Positions 1-7,240 of a DNA stretch of 64,000 bases are shown one piece after another (the first letter of the stretch is position 1; each line of letters opens with the position of its first letter). Origin of the DNA: Bradyrhizobium sp. 199 (GTDB lineage Bacteria > Pseudomonadota > Alphaproteobacteria > Rhizobiales > Xanthobacteraceae). The notes below the pieces were generated by a model. It searched no databases, was not told where the DNA came from, and saw only the letters and a program-made list of their open reading frames with translations. Both the position numbers and the translations under genes were made by a program. The stretch spans positions 2,046,001 through 2,110,000 of the forward strand of contig NZ_JADPJI010000005.1 of the NCBI RefSeq assembly GCF_023073355.1, in the 5' to 3' direction.

Positions 1-673
1 AAATCGTCAGGTTCGCACGCTTGCGGGTCTCGCGGTCGAGATAGCCCATCGCGGCCGAGACGCGCTGCTCGGCCTGATTGGAATGCGTCACCGGGAAAAA
101 GCCGTCGACGAATTCGCCGTTCTGGTCCGGCAAATATTGATGGCCGGCCTGCTGGAACGCCTCGGCAAGCGCCTGCGAATGCTTGGTCCAGTGCTCCCGC
201 GGAATCCGGCGGACCGGGATCTTGCCGTCCTTGCCGTGATACGGGCCGTCGAAATCGAGGTCGCGCTCGACCTTCTTGAAGAACGGCAGCACGTCGTCCC
301 AGCTCCAGCCCACAGCGCCACGCGCGTCCCATTCGTCGTAATCGGTGGGCGCGCCGCGGTTGGCCATCTGGCCGTTGATCGACGAGCCGCCGCCGAGCAC
401 CCGCGCCTGCTCGTATTTGCGCAAGGGCGGACGCGCTTCATTCGGGTTGTTGTGGCTGACGACCTGGGTCGTGACCTTCAGTTCAGTCCAGTGGAAGCGC
501 GGATCGAAATAGGCGGTGCCGGGATAGCTGTCTCTGATCTCGGCCGGCTCGTTGCCGGGCGGCGTGTCCTGCCCGGCTTCGCACAGCAGGACCTTGTTGG
601 CGCTCCTTGCCGAGAGCCGGTGAGCCAGCACGGACCCCGCCGAGCCGCCGCCCACGATGATGAAGTCGTACAC
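1..673 (-). CDS. GMC-family FAD oxidoreductase (choline dehydrogenase-like), 3' part outside window
   Basis: Only the N-terminal 224 codons are in the window. The protein opens with the FAD-binding Rossmann motif (YDFIIVGGGSAGSVLAHRL) and continues into the GMC signature (ARVLGGGSSINGQMANRG, then a DYDEW segment). Family members oxidise alcohols with FAD; the substrate cannot be told from this fragment. I chose the GTG at 673 because AGAGGAAG lies eight bases upstream and the Rossmann motif begins at residue 2. It follows the carboxylase gene on the same strand after 76 bases, so co-transcription with it is likely. An alcohol-oxidising enzyme beside a carboxylase and an acid transporter suggests one catabolic unit, which is inference. 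Confidence 0.88.
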   Translation of the reverse strand, partial: MYDFIIVGGGSAGSVLAHRLSARSANKVLLCEAGQDTPPGNEPAEIRDSYPGTAYFDPRFHWTELKVTTQVVSHNNPNEARPPLRKYEQARVLGGGSSINGQMANRGAPTDYDEWDARGAVGWSWDDVLPFFKKVERDLDFDGPYHGKDGKIPVRRIPREHWTKHSQALAEAFQQAGHQYLPDQNGEFVDGFFPVTHSNQAEQRVSAAMGYLDRETRKRANLTI

Positions 674-749
674 GATTGGCGCTTCCTCTTGTTCTTGTTG
701 GGGGAGCTTAGCGTTATTGTTTTGGCCCCCAAACGACGGGCCGCAAACC

Positions 750-2309
750 CTATGGCCTGATCGAAAAGTTCTCCGGCGGCCCCGCTTTCCGCAAGGGCTC
801 TGCCAGCCGGGCGAACTCGCACAACAGCGAGCGCGTCTTGCGCGGATCGATGATCTCCTCGACCCAGAATTTTTCGGCCGAGCGGAACGGTGAGCGTAGC
901 TTGTTGAGGCGCTCCTGGATTTCTTCCAGCTTCGCCGCCTTGTCCTCGGCCGCGTCGATGTCGGCGCGGTAGGCGGCCTCGATGCCGCCTTCGAGCGGGA
1001 GCGAGCCCCAATAGGCCGACGGCCACGCGTAGCGGATCGAGAAGCGATCGGCCGGCTGATGCACGACACCCGCAACACCGAAAGCGTTGCGCAAGATCAC
1101 AGTGCACCAAGGCACGGTGGTCTGGTTGACCGCAGCCATGGCGCGGACGCCGTGACGGATGGTGGCCGCCTTCTCGGCATCGAGGCCGATCATGAAGCCG
1201 GGACAATCCATGAGATAGACGATGGGCAGATGGAAGGTCTCGGCGAAGTCGACCCAGCGCACCACCTTCTGACAGGCGTCTGCGGTCCAGGACCCGCCAT
1301 AGTGAAAACTGTCGCTGGCGAGCAGCATCACCGCCCTGCCCTCGAGTCGCGCCAGTCCGACGATGAGGGGTTTGCCGAAGTTCTTGCCGACCTCGAAGAA
1401 CGAACCCTTGTCGACGACGGACTCGATGATGGGCCGCATCTTGTAGACCTGCTTGCGGTTGCGCGGCACCGCGTTCAGCAGCGCTTCCTCGCTGCGCTCG
1501 GGTTTGTCGGCGCAGGGCAAGGTCGGCGGCAGCTCGTAGACCGACGAGGGCAAATAAGAGAGGAAGCGCCGCGCGCAGGCGAACGCCTCTTCCTCGGTAT
1601 CGACGGCATGGTCGACCGCGCCGGCGCGGGTCTGGATGTCCGCGCCGCCGAGTTCTTCCTTGGAGAGGTCCTGCCCCAGCGCCTTCACCACCGGCGGCCC
1701 TGCGACGAACATCGCGGAGTTCCGCGTCATGATGGAATAATGGCTGGACGCGAGACGCGCGGCCCCTAAGCCCGCGACCGAGCCGAGGCCAAGAGCGACT
1801 ACCGGCACGCGCGATAGATTCTCCGTCGTGAAGCGATACCAGCGCGTGCCACCGATGCCGCCCGGCAGATTGGCCGCGCCCTTGGTCTCGATGGTCTTGA
1901 CCGAGCCGCCGCCGCCGGAGCCTTCGATGATGCGGATGATGGGCAGGCGGAAATCATGCGCCATCTCCTCCGCCATCAACGGTTTTGCCGAGATCGATGC
2001 GTCAGCGGAGCCGCCGCGCACGGTAAAGTCGTCGCCGACCACGACCACGGTGCGGCCATCGACGCGCGCGCGGCCGAACACGCAGTTCGCCGGCGTCAGT
2101 TTCTGCAACTCGCCGCTGGAATCGTACTCACCGATGCCGGAGACGGCACCGATCTCGTGGAAGCTGCCTCTGTCGATCAGCTTGTCGATACGCTCCCGAA
2201 CAGTTAGCCGGCCCTGGTCATGCTGTCGCTTGACCTTGTCAACGCCGCCCATCTCCCGCGCGAAGGCTTCGCGCCGGGCGAGCTCGTCGAGTTCCGGCTT
2301 CCAGTTCAT
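750..2309 (-). CDS. Acyl-CoA carboxylase, carboxyltransferase (beta) subunit
   Basis: The 519-residue product is full length for the biotin-dependent carboxyltransferase family (propionyl-, acetyl-, methylcrotonyl- or geranyl-CoA carboxylases), which moves CO2 from carboxybiotin to an acyl-CoA. Both crotonase-like halves are visible: the N half has a glycine-rich oxyanion region (IEGSGGGGSVKT, about residues 148-159) and GLGSVAGLGAA. The C half has LMDCPGFMIG and RNAFGVAG. A strong ribosome site (GGAGGGAG) precedes the ATG. The first 71 bases overlap the end of the IclR gene in another frame, implying translational coupling. A small biotin carrier is encoded nearby at 3309-3530, but no biotin carboxylase subunit is in the window. 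The acyl-CoA substrate is unknown. Confidence 0.93.
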   Translation of the reverse strand: MNWKPELDELARREAFAREMGGVDKVKRQHDQGRLTVRERIDKLIDRGSFHEIGAVSGIGEYDSSGELQKLTPANCVFGRARVDGRTVVVVGDDFTVRGGSADASISAKPLMAEEMAHDFRLPIIRIIEGSGGGGSVKTIETKGAANLPGGIGGTRWYRFTTENLSRVPVVALGLGSVAGLGAARLASSHYSIMTRNSAMFVAGPPVVKALGQDLSKEELGGADIQTRAGAVDHAVDTEEEAFACARRFLSYLPSSVYELPPTLPCADKPERSEEALLNAVPRNRKQVYKMRPIIESVVDKGSFFEVGKNFGKPLIVGLARLEGRAVMLLASDSFHYGGSWTADACQKVVRWVDFAETFHLPIVYLMDCPGFMIGLDAEKAATIRHGVRAMAAVNQTTVPWCTVILRNAFGVAGVVHQPADRFSIRYAWPSAYWGSLPLEGGIEAAYRADIDAAEDKAAKLEEIQERLNKLRSPFRSAEKFWVEEIIDPRKTRSLLCEFARLAEPLRKAGPPENFSIRP

Positions 2310-3213
2310 TCACTCCCTCCGAATTGATCGGCTTGTTATTGTTATGCACGGCCATCGCGACCGGCTTACGCGGGATGCGGTTGTTGAAGACGTCGCCTTC
2401 CGCGCCCTCGACCAGGCTGCCGAGCGAACGGCCGAGCTCGAGCATCAGTGGCGCGACTTCGGCATGGAGTCGCTCCTCGCCATACATCGCTGATAGAAGG
2501 CCGACCGTGACGACCACGAAGGTCTGGTACTGCGGTGACCAGATCGGCACCGCAAGCCCGTTGATGTGTGGGCTCCACAGGCCGCAGGCCACGACATAGC
2601 CGCGCTCGCGCAGCATGTGCCGGTTGGCTTCAATGCGCGGCTTCAGGATCTTCACGGCCTCGGGTGCTTCGCGTTCCATCTCCGCGATGAAGGCATCGCC
2701 GATTTCCGGCGCCAGCGCCGCGGTGTAGGCCGCGCCCGCGGCGGTCGAGGCCATCGAGATGCGGCTGCCGGTGCCCTCGTGCAGCCCAAGTGCGGTCGCC
2801 GAGCGCGCGAACAGGAGATAGACCAGATGGAAGCGATCGGGGATGACGAAGCCGACCGTCCCCGGCACTTGCTCGGCCACTTCCTGGAGCCGCTGGCGGA
2901 TCATGCTGCGCAGCTGCGCGCCCTTCATCATGGAAGCGCTCATCGCCACCGCGCTGGGGCCGATGCGATATTTTTGATCACGCGGCAGATAGACCAATTG
3001 TCCCATCCGCGTCAGCGTGTGCGTGAGCCGCGACACCGTCGAGCGCGGCAGGCCGCAGCGATTTGAAATCTCGAGATTGCCGAGCCTACTATCGTGGCCC
3101 TCGAAGCATCGCAACACGTCGAACGCGCGCGAGACCACCTGGATGACATCTCCCTCGCCGGCATCGCCAGCGAGCACGCCTTGCCTACTCAACCGCTCGG
3201 ATCGTCGTCCCAT
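2239..3213 (-). CDS. IclR-family transcriptional regulator
   Basis: An N-terminal winged helix-turn-helix (about residues 25-85, with LPRSTVSRLTHTLTRMGQLVYL as recognition helix and wing) is followed by the IclR effector domain. IclR proteins usually bind small acids or aromatics and control adjacent catabolic genes. The protein is about 45 residues longer at the C-terminus than usual, and that tail overlaps the carboxylase start. The ATG at 3213 is listed; a GTG at 3225 is an alternative that adds four residues. A palindromic operator candidate sits immediately upstream (3230-3255), between this gene and the divergent biotin carrier/TRAP genes, so autoregulation plus control of both arms is plausible. 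Confidence 0.92.
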   Translation of the reverse strand: MGRRSERLSRQGVLAGDAGEGDVIQVVSRAFDVLRCFEGHDSRLGNLEISNRCGLPRSTVSRLTHTLTRMGQLVYLPRDQKYRIGPSAVAMSASMMKGAQLRSMIRQRLQEVAEQVPGTVGFVIPDRFHLVYLLFARSATALGLHEGTGSRISMASTAAGAAYTAALAPEIGDAFIAEMEREAPEAVKILKPRIEANRHMLRERGYVVACGLWSPHINGLAVPIWSPQYQTFVVVTVGLLSAMYGEERLHAEVAPLMLELGRSLGSLVEGAEGDVFNNRIPRKPVAMAVHNNNKPINSEGVNELEAGTRRARPARSLRAGDGRR

Positions 3214-3229
3214 GTTCCCTACCACTGTG

Positions 3230-3255
3230 TTCCGCTGTGCGGAATTAAATTCCGC
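3230..3255. promoter_or_regulatory. Candidate IclR operator with three half-sites
   Basis: Three copies of one hexamer alternate in orientation: TTCCGC at 3230-3235, GCGGAA at 3239-3244 and TTCCGC at 3250-3255. The last two form the perfect palindrome GCGGAATTAAATTCCGC. Its GGAATTNAATTCC core resembles the IclR-family TGGAAATNATTTCCA consensus. The position between divergent genes fits an autoregulatory site. Confidence 0.6.
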
Positions 3256-3308
3256 TTGCAGACGACGCTACCTCAGGCATTTTGCGACGACAACAAAAAG
3301 GCGACGGC

Positions 3309-3530
3309 ATGCCAGAAATTAAGATCGTCACCGAGGTCGCGGGACGGATCTGCGCAACTCCCGTCCAAGTTGGAGGAACCGTTAGGGATGGCGATGAGAT
3401 TGTGGTGGTCGAGGCGATGAAGATGGAAATACCGGTGCCCTCGCCTGCCAACGGCACGATCACATCACTTCTGGTGAAACTCGACGACATCGTTGCCGAG
3501 GGACAGGCGGTCGCTATTGTCGCGAGCTGA
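3309..3530 (+). CDS. Stand-alone biotin carboxyl carrier (biotinyl-lipoyl attachment) protein
   Basis: The 73-residue product is essentially one biotinyl domain. The canonical attachment site EAMKME places the biotinylated lysine at K38, and the fold's symmetric halves (VGGTVRDGDE and NGTITSLLVKLDD) are present. It would carry carboxybiotin to the carboxyltransferase encoded across the regulator at 750-2309. I start at the ATG at 3309 because the hammerhead sequence begins there; an upstream in-frame start at 3282 would add only a non-conserved tail. It is much shorter than AccB-type carriers because it lacks the N-terminal extension. It is divergent from the IclR gene and likely shares its operator. 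Confidence 0.85.
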   Translation: MPEIKIVTEVAGRICATPVQVGGTVRDGDEIVVVEAMKMEIPVPSPANGTITSLLVKLDDIVAEGQAVAIVAS

Positions 3531-3742
3531 GTCCGTTACCCATCGTTTCCGCGACAATCTGTCGGAGGGCCTCTCGCACCGTCAGTTTGGCGATTGCGGG
3601 CGCCAAATGCGATAGCGCTACGCATGCGCGGTACGGCGTTGCCATCGCTTGTTCGCGGTGACATGATCCATCACAAACAAAATCTGTTTCAAACAAAGAA
3701 TGAAAATCCTCGCGGCGAACGCGGGGAATGTTGGAGGGAAAC

Positions 3743-4909
3743 ATGCTTCGTGGGCTGATCATGCTTGCGCCTGCCTTGGTCGCAGGCATTTCTTTTGCGT
3801 CTACACGCTACTCGTTCGCCGAAGACGTCAAGCTGCCGGCGACACTGACCTTCACGGCCTATGACACCGGAACCGCCGGCTTCAACATCGCGGTGGGCGT
3901 CGGCAAGATGTTGAAGGACAAATACGGCTCCGACGTGCGCGTGCTCCCCGCAGGCAACGACGTCGCCCGGCTCGCGCCGCTGCGCGCCAAGCGCGCTGTG
4001 TCCGCGGCAATGGGATCGGGCGCCTATTTCGCGCAGGAGGGCGTGTTCGAATTCGGCGCCAGGGAATGGGGCCCGCAGCCGCTTCAGATCCTGCTCTCGT
4101 CCGTCGACTGCAATTGCGGCTCGCTGGGCGTGGCCGCCGACACCGGCGTGAAGGAGCTGAAAGACCTCAAGGGCAAGCGCGTCGGCTTCGTGGTCGGCTC
4201 GCCCGCACTGAACCAGAACTCGCTCGCGGTGCTCGCCTTCGCCGGCCTGACGCAAAAGGACGTCAAGGTCGTCGAATTCGCAAGCTACGGCGCGATGTGG
4301 AAAGGGCTGATCAACAACGACGTCGACGCCGCCTTCGGCACCACCATCACCGGTCCCGCCAAGGAGGCCGAGACTTCGCCGCGCGGCCTGATTTGGCCGC
4401 CGCTGCCGGCCAAGGACAAGGAAGGCTGGGCGCGGATGCAGAAGATCGGATCGTTCTTCTTCCCGCAGCTAGCTACCTGCGGCGCCGGCATCTCGCCGGA
4501 CAAACCCGTCGAGCTCGGCAACTACCCCTACCCGATCTTCGTCACCTACGCCTCGCAGCCGGCCGACCAGGTCTATGCGATGACCAAGGCGATGGTCGTG
4601 AACTACGACGCCTACAAGGATTCCGCGCCCGGCGCCGGCGGTCTCGCGGCCGACCGCCAGACCAAGAACTGGGTGGTGCCGGTCCATCCCGGCGCGGTGA
4701 AGGCGCTGAAGGAAGCCGGACATTGGAGCGATGCCCAGGAGGCGCACAACAACAAGCTGATCAAGCGGCAGGAGGTGCTCGGCGCGGCATGGGCGGAGTA
4801 CGGCAAGTCAAATCCGCCCGCGGATGACAAGGCGTTCCTCGACGGCTGGATGAAGACGCGCGCCGCCGCGCTTGCGAAGGCCGACATGCCGAACGGGTTC
4901 GATGAATAG
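3743..4909 (+). CDS. TAXI-family TRAP transporter substrate-binding protein
   Basis: A 388-residue secreted protein with a signal peptide (hydrophobic MLRGLIMLAPALVAGISFA, cleavage likely near YSFAED). The mature part begins with the TAXI-type sequence LTFTAYDTGTAGFNIAVGVG and later carries KGKRVGFVVGSPALNQNS and FGTTITGP, typical of periplasmic binding proteins that feed TRAP transporters. It should capture a small organic acid in the periplasm. The ATG at 3743 is preceded by GGAGGGAAAC; the in-frame start 15 bases earlier lacks such a site. The fused membrane component is encoded next at 5141. Substrate unknown; the carboxylase next door hints at an acid that enters as a CoA ester. Confidence 0.9.
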   Translation: MLRGLIMLAPALVAGISFASTRYSFAEDVKLPATLTFTAYDTGTAGFNIAVGVGKMLKDKYGSDVRVLPAGNDVARLAPLRAKRAVSAAMGSGAYFAQEGVFEFGAREWGPQPLQILLSSVDCNCGSLGVAADTGVKELKDLKGKRVGFVVGSPALNQNSLAVLAFAGLTQKDVKVVEFASYGAMWKGLINNDVDAAFGTTITGPAKEAETSPRGLIWPPLPAKDKEGWARMQKIGSFFFPQLATCGAGISPDKPVELGNYPYPIFVTYASQPADQVYAMTKAMVVNYDAYKDSAPGAGGLAADRQTKNWVVPVHPGAVKALKEAGHWSDAQEAHNNKLIKRQEVLGAAWAEYGKSNPPADDKAFLDGWMKTRAAALAKADMPNGFDE

Positions 4910-4948
4910 ACGCGGTGGGGTTGATCCCTACCGCGCCCACGGTGCGAT

Positions 4949-5065
4949 CCCTCTCCCGCTTGCGGGAGAGGGTCGGGGAGAGGGTGTCTTCACTGGGAGA
5001 TTCGCCCAGAGGAGAAAACCCTCACCCGGCGCTAGGCGCCGACCTCTCCCGAAAGCGGGAGAGGT
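4949..5065. repeat. Intergenic palindromic repeat (CTCTCCCGC type)
   Basis: Between the two TRAP genes lies a pair of hairpins. The first has arms CCCTCTCCCGC and GCGGGAGAGGG around TT (4949-4972), and the second ACCTCTCCCG/CGGGAGAGGT around AAAG (5042-5065). GGCGCTAGGCGCC lies between them. This is a dispersed intergenic element; from memory the same motif is common in Bradyrhizobium. As RNA it may form stable stems that stabilise the upstream message. Confidence 0.75.
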
Positions 5066-5140
5066 TGAGCCCGCGGCTCCAACGATTCAAACAACTGCCA
5101 TTCGTTTAATCTGCGTTCAACAGCCCACGCTTCGGGATCA

Positions 5141-7219
5141 ATGATGTCTTCTGCTTCCACGATCACCGCAACGCAGGACGAGACCAAGCGCGTCGTGTTC
5201 GACGACCCGCACGGCGCCGCCGGCAACATGCAGGAAGCGGAGGTGACACGCGTGCGCACCCTGCGCGGTGCCTGGCGGTGGACGTTGATCGCAGCGACTG
5301 CGGCGACGATCCTGCTCTGCATCAACCAGCAATTCTCGCTCCGCTTCTTCATCGGCTACACCCAGCTCAACACGGAGTATTTCTATCTCCTGATCGCGCT
5401 GATGCTGCCCTTCACCTTCCTGATTTTCCCGGGCACGGAGCGCGCACCGCTCGATCGGATTCCCTGGTACGACCTGTTGCTCTTCGTCGCGACTTTTGCT
5501 GCAGCGCTGCTCCTGATGTCGAGCGTGCGCAAGGCGGCCGAGGCCGGCTGGGAGTTCGGCGGTGCGCCGAACAGCGTGATCGGCGCCGGCCTCGTGATGT
5601 GGGTCATGCTGATGGAGGCGCTGCGCCGCACCGGCGGCTGGAGCCTGCTCTTGAGCGTGCTCCCCTTCACCGTCTATCCGCTGTTCGCCGAATCCGGCTG
5701 GCTCGGCCCGTTCCGCGGCACGCAATCGACGCTGGAGCAGGCAACCGCCTATCACGTGCTGTCTGGCGAAAGCCTGCTCGGCATTCCCATCCAGGCCTTC
5801 GCCGACACCGTGATCGGCTTCCTCGTGTTCGGCACCGCGCTGATGATGACCGGCGCGGGCAAATTCTTCATCAACCTCTCCTTCGCGATGTGCGGAACGT
5901 TCCGCGGCGGCGCAGCGAAGGTCTGCATCTTTGCCAGCGGCCTTCTGGGCATGATGTCAGGCTCGATCATCTCCAACGTGCTGACCGCCGGCACCATGAC
6001 CATCCCCGTCATGAAGAAGAGCGGCTTTCGCGCCTCCTATGCCGCCGCAATCGAGGCCTGCGCCTCGACCGGCGCGGTGCTGGCGCCGCCGGTAATGGGC
6101 GCCACCGCCTTCGTGATCGCCCAGTTCCTCAACGTCAGCTACGCCGAGGTCGCTCTCGCCGCGATCATTCCCGCCGTGCTCTATTACATCGGCCTGTTCA
6201 TGCAGGTCGACGCCTACGCCGCGCGGCACGGGCTGAAAGGCATCCCGCGCGCCGAGCTGCCGCGCGTCATGGATACGATCAAGGACGGCTGGTACTACGT
6301 CTTCGTGATCGCGCTGCTGATCGTGATGCTGCTCTATTTCAAGCGCGAGAGCCACGCGCCGTTCTACGCCACCGCACTGCTGCTCGTGCTTAACCAGCTC
6401 TTCTCCAAGGACACGCGCTGGACGCTTGCGACCATCGGCAAATTCCTTGAGGTCAACGGGCGCACCTTCGTCGAGCTCGTCGGCATTCTCGCCGGCTGCG
6501 GCCTGCTGATCGGCGCATTCTCAATGACCGGCGTGGTGTCGAGCCTTGCCAACGACCTCTTGCATATTGCTGGGGACAATCCCTTCCTGCTGCTGGCGAT
6601 GTGCGCTCTGACCAGCCTGATCCTGGGCCTCGGCCTGACGACGACGGCCTGCTACATCTTCCTCGCCATCCTGGTCGCGCCTGCGCTGGAGAAGCTCGGG
6701 CTCAACCGCATGGCGGTGCACATGTTCATCTTCTACTGGGGCATGCTGTCGTCGATCACCCCGCCGGTCGCGATCGCGTCGTTCGCCGCAGCCGGCATCG
6801 CCGGCTCCCCGGCGATGAAGACGGGCTGGGAATCGATGTGGGTCGGGAGCATCATCTATTTCCTGCCGTTCTTCTTCGTGCTCAATCCGGTGCTGGTGCT
6901 GCAGGGGCCGAGCCCCTATCTGGCCGCCCTCGGCCTGATGGGTCTTGCTGCGTTCGGGACGCTGTTTATCTGCGGCGGCATCCAGGGCTACCAGCCTTTC
7001 GTCGGCGACTTGCGAGGCGCCGGCGCCCTGGAATGGCCAATCCGCGTGCTGCTGGTGATCGGTGGCTTCGTGGTGGCGACACCGGGCGGCGGGATCATGC
7101 CACTGTCGCAGCTGCAGGTGACGCTGCTGGGCCTTGCCATCCTCGCGCCCACAATCTTGCTGGCGCTTGTCCTGATCCGGCGACAGACCATGGTGCCGGA
7201 CGGGTTGCGCGCACCCTGA
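5141..7219 (+). CDS. TRAP transporter fused permease (4TM/12TM)
   Basis: A 692-residue integral membrane protein with about 16-18 hydrophobic segments, combining the small DctQ-like part and the large DctM-like part in one chain, as usual for TAXI systems. Characteristic stretches include SGLLGMMSGSIISNVLTAGT (about residues 267-286), ACASTGAVLAPPVMGATAF, and SSITPPVAIASFAAAGIAG in the second half. It should import the ligand captured by the protein encoded at 3743-4909, driven by an ion gradient. The 231-base gap to the binding protein gene is filled by palindromic repeats, so the two may still be co-transcribed but with unequal message stability. A second ATG lies one codon downstream. Confidence 0.93.
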   Translation: MMSSASTITATQDETKRVVFDDPHGAAGNMQEAEVTRVRTLRGAWRWTLIAATAATILLCINQQFSLRFFIGYTQLNTEYFYLLIALMLPFTFLIFPGTERAPLDRIPWYDLLLFVATFAAALLLMSSVRKAAEAGWEFGGAPNSVIGAGLVMWVMLMEALRRTGGWSLLLSVLPFTVYPLFAESGWLGPFRGTQSTLEQATAYHVLSGESLLGIPIQAFADTVIGFLVFGTALMMTGAGKFFINLSFAMCGTFRGGAAKVCIFASGLLGMMSGSIISNVLTAGTMTIPVMKKSGFRASYAAAIEACASTGAVLAPPVMGATAFVIAQFLNVSYAEVALAAIIPAVLYYIGLFMQVDAYAARHGLKGIPRAELPRVMDTIKDGWYYVFVIALLIVMLLYFKRESHAPFYATALLLVLNQLFSKDTRWTLATIGKFLEVNGRTFVELVGILAGCGLLIGAFSMTGVVSSLANDLLHIAGDNPFLLLAMCALTSLILGLGLTTTACYIFLAILVAPALEKLGLNRMAVHMFIFYWGMLSSITPPVAIASFAAAGIAGSPAMKTGWESMWVGSIIYFLPFFFVLNPVLVLQGPSPYLAALGLMGLAAFGTLFICGGIQGYQPFVGDLRGAGALEWPIRVLLVIGGFVVATPGGGIMPLSQLQVTLLGLAILAPTILLALVLIRRQTMVPDGLRAP

Positions 7220-7240
7220 TTGCGTTGCACAAGTGAGGCG

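Noticed and set aside
4949..5065. CRISPR-like repeated hairpins
   Set aside because: Only two unequal hairpins with no regular spacers and no cas genes; they fit dispersed palindromic repeats.
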